From contig CAADGV010000004.1 of assembly GCA_900696645.1 (NCBI GenBank), positions 62,001 to 126,000 on the forward strand: a stretch of DNA of 64,000 nt. The letters run 5' to 3'. The notes under the pieces were generated by a model. That model was not told the origin of the DNA, did no database searches, and was given only the letters and a program-made list of their open reading frames with translations. The stretch's first letter is position 1. Each line of letters starts with the position of its first letter. Positions 37,393-45,213 of this stretch are shown here, one piece after another. The position numbers and the translations under genes are program-made. Source of the DNA: an uncultured Chlorobiota bacterium. Its GTDB lineage: Bacteria; Bacteroidota; Ignavibacteria; UBA10030; UBA6906.

Positions 37393-38301
37393 TTAGGGTT
37401 TCTTGTCGTGGCCCGGCTCTTCTGTCGGAGAGGGATTTAGCACTTGCGCACCAACCGTAACGGTTACCGCATCAGATGCGCTTCCAGTAGTGTTGCTACA
37501 AATAATATTGTAAGTGGCGGTATGAGTTAAGTTTCCAGTGGAGAAAGATCCGGACAGGGCACGACTGCCAGTCCAACCATTCGATCCACCGTAGCTAGAA
37601 CAGGAAATGGCATTGCTGGATGACCAGCGAATGGTCGTAACTCCATTATAAGGAACATAAGCATTGTCTGCAAAGATTTTGACAGACGGCTTTACACCTT
37701 CATCTTGGATAGACATTTTGTGAATAATCCACACCACCACGAACACAGTCATACTCGCGAGCACAATAATCGTCAACACAAGTAGAACATTCTTCCAAGA
37801 AAATTCTTTTGACTGGCCGGGCAGCAGCCCAACTTCTGGTACAACAATGCGAGGCGGCTGCTCAGTCCGGAGCGCCATCTTAATCTGGTTGCATATCTCG
37901 AAGAGCGCTTTATCCTGTTGCCATTTTTCCATGCTCTCGAGCGGATTTTGCGGATCATGTGTTGCCTGATAATCAGTTAGCTCGGTTTCATCGAACATGC
38001 AATAGGAAATCGGGACCCAAATAATTTTCAGCCCTCGACTTTCAGCGGCTTTGAGTAATTGCGGAATCTCTTGGGCAGTGACAAACTCCGACGCAAGAAA
38101 ATTCTGGCTCACGAGCATCACTGCAATATCGGCTTTGTTGAGCTCCTTTTCGATTTCCTCTTTCCATTTCGCCCCAACGTGAATCTTAGTATCATCCCAC
38201 GCGGAGATGAGATTATTGCGCAGAAGCGGCTTCAGCGTCTTTTGAAGGCGCTCAAGCCATTCCTTGTCTTGATGACAATAGCTGATGAACACATTAGGCA
38301 T
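37393..38301 (-). CDS. TIR-domain membrane protein with extracytoplasmic Ig-like domain
   Basis: This 302-residue protein begins with a bacterial TIR domain (about 1-145: MPNVFISYCHQDKEW, then ADIAVMLVSQNFLASEF). Glu78 is the candidate NADase glutamate. A membrane helix follows (about 173-195). The outer part (about 205-290) is an Ig-like domain with two cysteines, SSSNAISC and YNIIC. The expected topology is TIR inside, Ig outside. Bacterial TIR proteins often serve in antiphage defence by depleting NAD. It is inserted between E1 beta and E2 and bracketed by 41-bp repeats of the E2 start. It looks more AT-rich than its neighbours. The start lacks a good Shine-Dalgarno sequence. Confidence 0.85.
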   Translation of the reverse strand: MPNVFISYCHQDKEWLERLQKTLKPLLRNNLISAWDDTKIHVGAKWKEEIEKELNKADIAVMLVSQNFLASEFVTAQEIPQLLKAAESRGLKIIWVPISYCMFDETELTDYQATHDPQNPLESMEKWQQDKALFEICNQIKMALRTEQPPRIVVPEVGLLPGQSKEFSWKNVLLVLTIIVLASMTVFVVVWIIHKMSIQDEGVKPSVKIFADNAYVPYNGVTTIRWSSSNAISCSSYGGSNGWTGSRALSGSFSTGNLTHTATYNIICSNTTGSASDAVTVTVGAQVLNPSPTEEPGHDKKP

Positions 38302-38325
38302 CGCGCACCGTTTGCACTATACGAA

Positions 38326-38385
38326 TCAGTTTTCTCTCTCGAAGTTCTCGCCCATCTGGGGCATGACGACTTCTACACGTGCCAT
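38326..38385 (-). pseudogene. Truncated 5' copy of the E2 gene (19 codons)
   Basis: The first 13 codons ([13 protein letters not shown]) are identical to the intact E2 gene. The frame then diverges to NFEREN and stops. It lies where E2 would be expected, directly after E1 beta and before the TIR gene. I read it as the scar of the event that brought in the TIR gene. Confidence 0.85.
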
Positions 38386-38386
38386 A
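38346..38386. repeat. 41-bp direct repeat, copy 2 (truncated E2 start)
   Basis: This is identical to 37255-37295. Outside these 41 bases the two flanks differ completely. Confidence 0.95.
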
Positions 38387-38412
38387 ATAACATTCCTTGA
38401 TTCACATGATTT

Positions 38413-38489
38413 TTCAACACGAAGACGCAAAGGCACACAAAGGTTCACGAAGGGAAACTTCGAGTCTTAGCGTCTTCGCGGTTTTCTTT
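38413..38489. repeat. Inverted-repeat extragenic element between E1 beta and the E2 scar
   Basis: The sequence has CGAAGACGC at 38420-38428 and its complement GCGTCTTCG at 38470-38478, with AAGGCACACAAAGG-type words between. It resembles dispersed repeats seen in many environmental bacterial genomes. The ends are uncertain. Confidence 0.45.
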
Positions 38490-39467
38490 CTAAAAATTTG
38501 CCAACTCTCTCAAAACCGTTACTACCTTCTGTGTATTCGGCAAAACAAAATCCTCCAGCGTCGGCGCAAACGGAACCGGAACATCCAACGCACCCAACCG
38601 CTTGATCGGTGCGTCGAGATATTGGAACACATTATCTGCAATCAGTGCAGCAACCTCAGCGCCGATTCCACCGGTCACGTTGTCCTCATGAACAATCAAC
38701 ACTTTGCCGGTCGCTTTCACGGCTGCGAAGATTGCCTCCTTGTCAAGCGGGGCGAGCGTTCGCAAATCCAATACCATCACATCAATACCATCCTCTTTGG
38801 CGAGAGTTTCGGCGGCCTCAAGTGATTGATGCACAGTAGAACCATATGTAATGATGGCAATGTCGCTGCCATTGCGTTTCACATCTGCTTTGCCAATCTC
38901 AACGATATGATCGCCTTCGGGAACTTCTCCTTTGATGCGGCGGTAGAGATACTTCGACTCCAGATAAAGCACGGGATTATTGTCCCGCACGGCCGCCTTC
39001 ATCAGTCCTTTTGCATCAGCAGGAGTTGACGGCGCAACGATTTTCAGTCCGGGGAAATGATGAAACCACGCCTCCGTGCTTGACGAATGATACGGCCCGC
39101 CGCGTATGTAACCGCCGTTCGGCAGACGAATCACCATCGGTGCAGGAAGATTCCAGCGATAGTGAATCTTCGCGCAGTTGGTGATAATTTGATTGAAGCC
39201 GCACGAGACGAAATCTGCAAATTGAATCTCAACAATCGGTCGCATGCCAACAACTGCCGCACCCGCCGCAGCGCCGATGATTGCGGCCTCCGAAAGAACG
39301 GAATCAATCACCCGTTCTTCGCCAAAATGCTTTTGAAATCCCTTCGTTGCCTTGAACGCGCCGCCGTAGGCCCCAATGTCCTCGCCAATCAGGAAGACGG
39401 ACTCGTCACGTTCCATCTCCTCCCACATGCCTCTGGAGAGGGCTTCGATGTAGGTCAGGGTTGGCAT
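38490..39467 (-). CDS. 2-oxoacid dehydrogenase E1 beta subunit
   Basis: This 325-residue subunit carries the transketolase-like motifs of E1 beta: LTYIEALSRGMWEEM, GEDIGAYGGAFKATKG, SEAAIIGAAAGAA, GGYIRGGPYHSSS and LIVHEDNVTGGIGAEV. It pairs with the E1 alpha at 40210 to bind thiamine diphosphate. I start at ATG 39467, the conserved N-terminus; it lies one base after the toxin stop (TGAGATG), with no Shine-Dalgarno sequence. Its translation may therefore depend on ribosomes finishing the toxin gene. Confidence 0.92.
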   Translation of the reverse strand: MPTLTYIEALSRGMWEEMERDESVFLIGEDIGAYGGAFKATKGFQKHFGEERVIDSVLSEAAIIGAAAGAAVVGMRPIVEIQFADFVSCGFNQIITNCAKIHYRWNLPAPMVIRLPNGGYIRGGPYHSSSTEAWFHHFPGLKIVAPSTPADAKGLMKAAVRDNNPVLYLESKYLYRRIKGEVPEGDHIVEIGKADVKRNGSDIAIITYGSTVHQSLEAAETLAKEDGIDVMVLDLRTLAPLDKEAIFAAVKATGKVLIVHEDNVTGGIGAEVAALIADNVFQYLDAPIKRLGALDVPVPFAPTLEDFVLPNTQKVVTVLRELANF

Positions 39468-39468
39468 C

Positions 39469-39795
39469 TCATTTAATGATTGCTCTGAAAATGCTTCTGA
39501 ACTTGCGAAGTTCCGATTTCGATAGTCTTCCAAGTGAGGTAATAACCGTGCTTTGTCGAAGCGTTGCAATCCGATCCACCTTCACGACTGATGGGACACG
39601 AAGTCCATTCGCCCGAGTTGGCTTAAGTATGAATTCGTTCTCGGATAACCTCGTTTCGATCACTGAACTCACCGCGCATACAATCACATCGTGATAACGA
39701 TCCTGTGTGAGTCCAACGACAACAGCAGGACGTACTTTCCGCACCGGCACATCCGCGAACGGAAACGGGACTATGATGATGTCACCAGTCTTCAA
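39469..39795 (-). CDS. PemK/MazF-family toxin
   Basis: This 108-residue protein starts MKTGDIIIVPFPFADVPVRKVRPAVVV, the standard start of MazF/PemK endoribonucleases, and continues with VDRIATLRQSTV. Family members cut mRNA and stop growth. It overlaps the upstream antitoxin gene by 4 bases (ATGA) and sits between the E1 alpha and E1 beta genes. Confidence 0.88.
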   Translation of the reverse strand: MKTGDIIIVPFPFADVPVRKVRPAVVVGLTQDRYHDVIVCAVSSVIETRLSENEFILKPTRANGLRVPSVVKVDRIATLRQSTVITSLGRLSKSELRKFRSIFRAIIK

Positions 39796-40004
39796 GACTT
39801 TCTTGCCAAAAGGTCCTGATAAATGTCCTCGCGTTCATCATTCCAGAAAGAGAATGCCTCACTCTGGGATGTGAACGTCCGCATATCCTCATCGTCCTCG
39901 ATTTCTTCCAAGAATGTGATGACGACTCTGTACTTCTTTTTCCCGGGAAGTTTTTCGAGTAAGCGAACGCGTTCGCCATCATAAATTCCTCTTACCGAAA
40001 GCAT
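39792..40004 (-). CDS. Antitoxin of the MazF-type pair
   Basis: This 70-residue protein starts at ATG 40004 behind a strong AAAGGAGG. It opens MLSVRGIYDGERVRLLEKLP and ends with an acidic, aromatic tail (FSFWNDEREDIYQDLL) typical of toxin-neutralising regions. The assignment rests on size, position just before the toxin and this layout. It probably binds and inhibits the toxin and may repress its promoter. Confidence 0.75.
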   Translation of the reverse strand: MLSVRGIYDGERVRLLEKLPGKKKYRVVITFLEEIEDDEDMRTFTSQSEAFSFWNDEREDIYQDLLARKS

Positions 40005-40209
40005 GATCGCCTCCTTTACTATATTCGATTTTGCCATTTCCTAATTATCCCCCGCATCTGGCTCTTTGTTAGCCTTCTCTCACTGCCCATTTCAACTTGA
40101 CGCTCAAGATTGGGATAGCCGGATGCATGTAAGTGTCAGAATTCAGCGTCAGTATCCAATTACGAAATTTGATTCTTCTGCACTGAAAAGCAACACTCAC
40201 ATTGCCACA

Positions 40210-41166
40210 TCACTCCGCAAACACCCCCTCCACCGCCTGCTCTCCCGGCGGATACGGTTGCGCCACCGCATAGTCAACCGCCTCCTGAATCTCCGCAAGA
40301 ATCTTCTCTTGCATTTCTTTCTTGAGTGAATCGGAGAGGACGCTGGCTGACTTCAATTTCTTCTCATACAACTCAACGGGATCTTTCTTCCTCCATTCTT
40401 CGACCATCCCTTTCGGAACGTATGACGCGTCGTCGGAAAGCGAGTGACCGTGCATCCGCATCGTTACCGTCTCGATAAGGGTCGGGCCTTCACCCTTGCG
40501 CGCCCGTTCAACAGCTTGCTGGCACGTTGCGTACACAAGTTCGACATCTGTGCCGTCAATCGTGAAGCCGGGAATTCCGTACCCGACTGCACGGTCAGAA
40601 AGTTTCTTCGCCGCAAACTGTTTGTGATTGGGGGTGGAATACGCAAACTGATTATTCTCGATGATCATGATGAACGGAAGTTTCATCACCGAGGCCATAT
40701 TCATCCCGTCATGAAACTCGCCGAGGTTGCAGCCGCCGTCGCCGATGTAGTTGATCACAACAGCGTTTTCCTTTCGCATCTTCGACGCAAGCGCAACACC
40801 GCACGCCATCGGGATCATTGCGGCAAGGTGGCTCACGTTGCCGTAGATTCTTCTCGACGGATCGGCATAATGTCCAGTGCCGTCACGACCACGAGCAAGC
40901 CCCTCTCCTCTTCCAAGTTGCATCAGGAAGATGTTGCGTAACGTTTGTCCCTTCACAAGATGCGCCCCCAAATCACGATGCATCGGAAAGAGGTAATCCT
41001 GCTCTTCAAGCGCGAACGCGCTGCCGACCGCCGTCGCCTCGTTTCCGTATCCGGTGAACGCGCCGCCGACCATCTTCCCCTGTTTGTAGAGTTTGATGAT
41101 GGCGTTGTCTACTTCGCGGGAGAGAAGAAGATAGCGGTAGAGGCGTATTCTGTTTTCAGCATTCAT
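40210..41166 (-). CDS. 2-oxoacid dehydrogenase E1 alpha subunit
   Basis: This 318-residue subunit shows the thiamine-diphosphate motif GDGGCNLGEFHDGMNMAS...ENN, plus HRDLGAHLVKG and GRDGTGHYADPSRRIYG. The late MHGHSLSDDASYV loop is the usual one. The ATG at 41166 gives the conserved start. Together with E1 beta it forms a split heterotetrameric E1, separate from the fused E1 upstream. The 205 bases after it (to the antitoxin) show no other feature. Confidence 0.92.
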   Translation of the reverse strand: MNAENRIRLYRYLLLSREVDNAIIKLYKQGKMVGGAFTGYGNEATAVGSAFALEEQDYLFPMHRDLGAHLVKGQTLRNIFLMQLGRGEGLARGRDGTGHYADPSRRIYGNVSHLAAMIPMACGVALASKMRKENAVVINYIGDGGCNLGEFHDGMNMASVMKLPFIMIIENNQFAYSTPNHKQFAAKKLSDRAVGYGIPGFTIDGTDVELVYATCQQAVERARKGEGPTLIETVTMRMHGHSLSDDASYVPKGMVEEWRKKDPVELYEKKLKSASVLSDSLKKEMQEKILAEIQEAVDYAVAQPYPPGEQAVEGVFAE

Positions 41167-41199
41167 TGCGAAGTAAGCTCCGAATCGCAATTTCCAAGC

Positions 41200-41305
41200 T
41201 CCAAGGAAATTTCAAAATCAAAATTCCAAATAATCCTCCTCCCGGAAAATTGAATTTTGGCATTTGGAGCTTCTTTGGATTCTTAGAGCTTGAATATTGG
41301 AGTTT
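41200..41305. repeat. AATTCCAAA-rich quasi-palindromic element
   Basis: CCAAGCTCCAAG...AAAATTCCAAA on the left is roughly complementary to TTTTGGCATTTGGAGCTTCTTTGG on the right. It shares words with 6716-6805 and fills the gap between the fused E1 and E1 alpha genes. Confidence 0.5.
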
Positions 41306-41310
41306 CAAAT

Positions 41311-43407
41311 CTAGTACTTAACTAACTCTTCCAGCGCCTTCACAATATCCGCCTCTTGCGGCAGCATTGCGTTTTCCAGTTCGGGTCCGTACGGGACGGG
41401 AGAATCCTTCGCCGCAACACGCTGAATCGGTGCATCAAGTCGCTCAAAAGCTTCGTTCGCGATGATGGCGGCAATCTCGGCACCGAAGCCGCTCGTAAGC
41501 GTGTCCTCGTGAACAATGAGAACCTTGCCGGTCTTTCGAACCGAATTCAGGATCGTTTCTTTGTCAAGAGGAATGAGGGTTCTCAAGTCAATTACTTCAA
41601 CACTTGCGCCTGTCTTTTCCTGAATCTTGTTCGCCGCATCGAGTGAACGCTGCACCAACATCCCCCACGTGATAATTGTGATATCGTCGCCAGCACGTTT
41701 CACTTTTGCAAGGCCGAACGGAATCAGGTAATCCGCATCGGGTTCCGGCGATGATGCAAACCCTTGACGATACAGCCCTTTATGCTCACAGAAAATGACA
41801 GGATTATCTTCACGACATGCTGTCTTCAGCAATCCTTTCGCATCTGCAGCGTTTGATGGGAACACAACGTGGACTCCGGGAATGTGTGTGAAGAATCCGT
41901 CAATGGATTGGCTGTGATATAACCCGCCATGAATGTAGCCACCCACAGCAACGCGAATCACCATCGGGCATGCCCACTCGTTATAGGAACGGAAACGCAA
42001 CATCGCCACTTCGTCGCGAATTTGCATGAACGCCGGCCAGATGTAGTCGCCGAACTGGATTTCAACAACGGGCTTGAAATCGCCACGAATCGCCAGGCCG
42101 AACGCCGTGCCGACAATGCTTGCCTCGGCCAGCGGAGAGTTGAAGACGCGATCCTCGCCAAACTTCGCCGTCAGTCCTTTTGTGGCCGTGAAGACACCGC
42201 CTTTGTTCCCTGCAACATCCTCTCCGTAAATCACCATCTTAGGATTGAATGCGAGTTCCTCTGCGAGAGCGTGGTTGATGGCGTCGACCAACACAATCTT
42301 GTTGCCTTTGTGCTCAGGTTCTGTAAAGCCGTCTTTCGGAACGACGACGCGGGGCGAGTACACGTACTTCTCCAAATCGTTCACGTCGGGGAGCGGTTGT
42401 TCTTCTGCCGATTCTGCTGCCTTGTCAATTCGTTCCTGAATTTCCTTTTTGATTCGTTCGAAATCCGAATCCTTCAGAATCTTCATCTCCGCCAACAATT
42501 TCTCGAACCTCGGAATCGGGTCTTTCTTGCGATCTTCCTCCAACTCCTCGTTGCTCCGGTATTTCTTCTGATCGTCTGATGAAGAATGGGCAAGAAGGCG
42601 GACCGTGTCGGCCTCAATGACGCTGGGGCCTTGCCCGTTGCGCGCCTTCGAAACTGCGTCTGCAGCGACTTCATACATCTCTTTGAAATCGCATCCGTCG
42701 ACGCGATAGCGGTTCAGTCCTTTGTATCCGGCAACCAGGCCGTACACGGATTCGCCCGCCATCTGATCCTTTATAGGGACTGAGATGGCAAACTTGTTAT
42801 TCTGAATGAGAAAGATAACAGGGAACTTCCCCCGTGCAGCCCAGTTCACCGCTTCGTGAAACTCACCCTGACTCGTGGTCCCTTCGCCTGATGAAACGTA
42901 AACGACTTCATCCTTTCCATCTTTTACGGCACCCATCGCTGTTCCAACTGCTTCGAGAAATTGCGTGCCTGTCGGCGATGATTGCGCAATGATACGTTGC
43001 TTCTTGTGTCCGTAGTGGAACGGCATGGCAAAACCATTGCTGCTCGGCCCGCCTTTGCGGTGCAGCGCCTCAAGCATAATCTCTTCGATCGTGTAACCAA
43101 ACTGCAACGAGAACGCAAGATCGCGATAGTACGGATACGCCCAGTCATAACCGGGCTTCATTGCAAGCGCCGTCGCCGTCTGCGCAACCTCATGCCCCGA
43201 TCCGCCGATGTGGAAGAATACTTTGCCCTGCTTCAGCAAAACAAGAATTTTGTTGTCAAGCAAACGCGCAGCAACACAGTTCTTGTACGTGTTGGTAAGT
43301 TGGTCGTTTGTCAAGCTCGCCAGCGCGTTGCCCGCGACAACTGCCGGACGGGAGCCGTTTGAGCCCTTGGGCGTTGTTTCAGTCTTAACATTCTTGATGG
43401 TTGACAC
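41311..43407 (-). CDS. Fused E1 alpha-beta 2-oxoacid dehydrogenase (branched-chain type)
   Basis: This is a single chain of about 698 residues with an alpha part and a beta part. The alpha part has GGSGHEVAQTATAL, GEGTTSQGEFHEAVNWAA...NNKFAIS and AHSSSDDQKKYR. The beta part has IYGEDVAGNKGGVF, SPLAEASIVGTAFGLA, GGYIHGGLYHSQS and HEDTLTSGFGAE. Such fusions are typical of branched-chain 2-oxoacid E1 in Bacteroidota relatives. I prefer GTG 43407, which has AGGAAG 6 bases upstream, over GTG 43422. It follows lpdA by about 49 bases. Confidence 0.9.
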   Translation of the reverse strand: MSTIKNVKTETTPKGSNGSRPAVVAGNALASLTNDQLTNTYKNCVAARLLDNKILVLLKQGKVFFHIGGSGHEVAQTATALAMKPGYDWAYPYYRDLAFSLQFGYTIEEIMLEALHRKGGPSSNGFAMPFHYGHKKQRIIAQSSPTGTQFLEAVGTAMGAVKDGKDEVVYVSSGEGTTSQGEFHEAVNWAARGKFPVIFLIQNNKFAISVPIKDQMAGESVYGLVAGYKGLNRYRVDGCDFKEMYEVAADAVSKARNGQGPSVIEADTVRLLAHSSSDDQKKYRSNEELEEDRKKDPIPRFEKLLAEMKILKDSDFERIKKEIQERIDKAAESAEEQPLPDVNDLEKYVYSPRVVVPKDGFTEPEHKGNKIVLVDAINHALAEELAFNPKMVIYGEDVAGNKGGVFTATKGLTAKFGEDRVFNSPLAEASIVGTAFGLAIRGDFKPVVEIQFGDYIWPAFMQIRDEVAMLRFRSYNEWACPMVIRVAVGGYIHGGLYHSQSIDGFFTHIPGVHVVFPSNAADAKGLLKTACREDNPVIFCEHKGLYRQGFASSPEPDADYLIPFGLAKVKRAGDDITIITWGMLVQRSLDAANKIQEKTGASVEVIDLRTLIPLDKETILNSVRKTGKVLIVHEDTLTSGFGAEIAAIIANEAFERLDAPIQRVAAKDSPVPYGPELENAMLPQEADIVKALEELVKY

Positions 43408-43455
43408 GAATCGCTTCCTCACATTTGAATATTAGGATTCTCTTCCGAACGGCAT

Positions 43456-44853
43456 TCAGATATTAATCGCTTCCCCATACGCCGCCGCCGCCGCTTCCAT
43501 CACGGCTTCGCTCAACGTCGGATGGGCATGAATGGTATGGAAGATGGATTTTCCTGTTGCTTCGAGCTTCTTTGCAAGCGCCAGCTCCGCAATCATCTCG
43601 GTGGCTTCGCTGCCCATGATGTGTGCGCCGAGAAGCTCGCCGTATTTCGCGTCGAAAATCAGCTTCACCATTCCTTCTGTCTCGCCGATGGCAATTGCCT
43701 TGCCGAGCGGGCGGAACGGAAATTTGCCAATCTTCACTTCGTAGCCCTCGGCCCTTGCCTTTTCTTCAGTCATGCCGACGCTCGCGATTTGCGGTTGACA
43801 ATAGGTACAACCGGGAATCGCTGAGTAATCAATCGGCTCGGGGTTCATTCCCTTGATTGCTTCCACGCAGTGAATGCCCTCCGCACTCGCAACATGCGCA
43901 AGCCACGGCGCGCCGATCACATCGCCGACGGCGTACACGCCGGGCACGTTTGTGCGGTAGTGTTGATCGACTTTGATGTGATTGCGTTCAACAGCAACGC
44001 CGACTTTTTCCAACCCAAATCCCTCAACGTTGCCCTGCACGCCGATAGCCATCAACGCAACATCTCCCTTCAACTCTTTCTTCCCTTCCGGAGTGTTCAC
44101 CACAACTGTTACGTCGGTGGGAGAATTCTTCACGCTTTCGACTTTGGTGTCGGTCAGGATTTCGATGCCCTGTTTTTTGAAACTCCGCTCCATCTCCTTC
44201 GTCAATTCTCGATCTTCAATCGGAAGAATGCCGGGCATCATCTCAACAACGGTGACTTTTGTGCCGAGGGCATTGTAGAAGTAGGCAAACTCAATCCCGA
44301 TGGCTCCGGCGCCGACCACGATCATGCTTCCCGGCTGCTCGCTGAGCGACATCGCTTCGGTACTCGTGATGATGCGTTTGCGGTCGATTGTCACGCCGGG
44401 AATCGAGCGGGCACGGGCTCCAGTCGCCACGATGATATGCCTTGAACTGACCTTGAATGCCGCCCCTTCTTTGGGCTTCACCTGAATTCCGCTGCTGCCT
44501 GCCAACGTTCCGTACCCGGACATGTAATCAATCTTGTTCTTCTTCATCAAGAACTCAACGCCTTTGGAGATTTTGTCCGAGATGCCGCGGCTGCGCTGGA
44601 TGATCTTCCCGAAATCAAACTTCAAATTGTCATACGAAATCCCCCACTCGCTCGCCTTCTTGAACTGATGAAGAATCTCTGCATTCTTCAACAACGCTTT
44701 CGTGGGAATACATCCCCAGTTGAGGCAGATGCCGCCGAGTTTCTCTGCCTCAATAATGCCGGTGTTGAATCCGAGTTGCGCGGCACGAATTGCCGCCGTG
44801 TACCCGCCGGGTCCTCCTCCTAGAACAACAACATCAAATGATTTTTCTGCCAT
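43456..44853 (-). CDS. lpdA: Dihydrolipoyl dehydrogenase (E3)
   Basis: This 465-residue flavoprotein reoxidises the lipoyl arm of E2 with NAD. The FAD motif GGGPGGYTAAIRAAQLG, the redox disulfide GGICLNWGCIPTKALL, the NAD motif VGAGAIGIEFAYF and the C-terminal catalytic HAHPTLSE are all present. It is the first gene of the dehydrogenase cluster; AGAGGAA precedes the ATG. Confidence 0.97.
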   Translation of the reverse strand: MAEKSFDVVVLGGGPGGYTAAIRAAQLGFNTGIIEAEKLGGICLNWGCIPTKALLKNAEILHQFKKASEWGISYDNLKFDFGKIIQRSRGISDKISKGVEFLMKKNKIDYMSGYGTLAGSSGIQVKPKEGAAFKVSSRHIIVATGARARSIPGVTIDRKRIITSTEAMSLSEQPGSMIVVGAGAIGIEFAYFYNALGTKVTVVEMMPGILPIEDRELTKEMERSFKKQGIEILTDTKVESVKNSPTDVTVVVNTPEGKKELKGDVALMAIGVQGNVEGFGLEKVGVAVERNHIKVDQHYRTNVPGVYAVGDVIGAPWLAHVASAEGIHCVEAIKGMNPEPIDYSAIPGCTYCQPQIASVGMTEEKARAEGYEVKIGKFPFRPLGKAIAIGETEGMVKLIFDAKYGELLGAHIMGSEATEMIAELALAKKLEATGKSIFHTIHAHPTLSEAVMEAAAAAYGEAINI

Positions 44854-44910
44854 AAGTTCCTCTAATCAGGGAAGCGATTTGACAAATCGCCCTACTCGTA
44901 CACAACAAAA

Positions 44911-44930
44911 AAGGGAATTGCGGTTCCCTT
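44911..44930 (-). terminator. Terminator-like hairpin in the lpdA leader
   Basis: On the - strand AAGGGAA pairs with TTCCCTT over a 6-base loop, followed by TTTTGTTG (the T-run continues from the stem). It lies 58 bases before the lpdA start, on the coding strand, with no gene directly upstream needing it. It may be an attenuator. The rest of 44854-45213 shows only the ompA terminator. Confidence 0.5.
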
Positions 44931-45140
44931 CTTGATATCACTGAAGATTGGTATAAGAACGAATCCCCAAATTGTCTCCTGTTCGATTGCTTATGGGAGA
45001 AATCACCATTACAGGAGAGAAATGACGTAACTTTCGGGGAACAAAGTGGCAAAAATATACCCAAAGCGGGCTTGAAAGTCAACGAAACTGCCGGGTTTGA
45101 GAATCCACGAACGAAGGAAAGTTAGTCTGACGGGTCAAAA

Positions 45141-45164
45141 CGGGACGCTATTGTTGGCGTCCCG
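45141..45164 (-). terminator. Hairpin terminator after the OmpA-like gene
   Basis: An 8-bp perfect stem (CGGGACGC and complement) with an 8-base loop is flanked by AAAA and ATTTTC, so it can act on either strand. It lies 49 bases past the - strand stop. Confidence 0.75.
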
Positions 45165-45213
45165 ATTTTCTTATCTCAAAACGGAAAGGCTAAGCCGCGA
45201 GTACGAAATGTGT

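Noticed and set aside
37255-38386. TIR insertion as an insertion sequence with target-site duplication
   Set aside because: 41 bp is far longer than normal target duplications, there are no terminal inverted repeats, and no transposase is present.
39468-39569. N-terminal extension of E1 beta into the toxin gene
   Set aside because: It needs a TTG start, overlaps the toxin and adds non-conserved residues before the standard E1 beta start.
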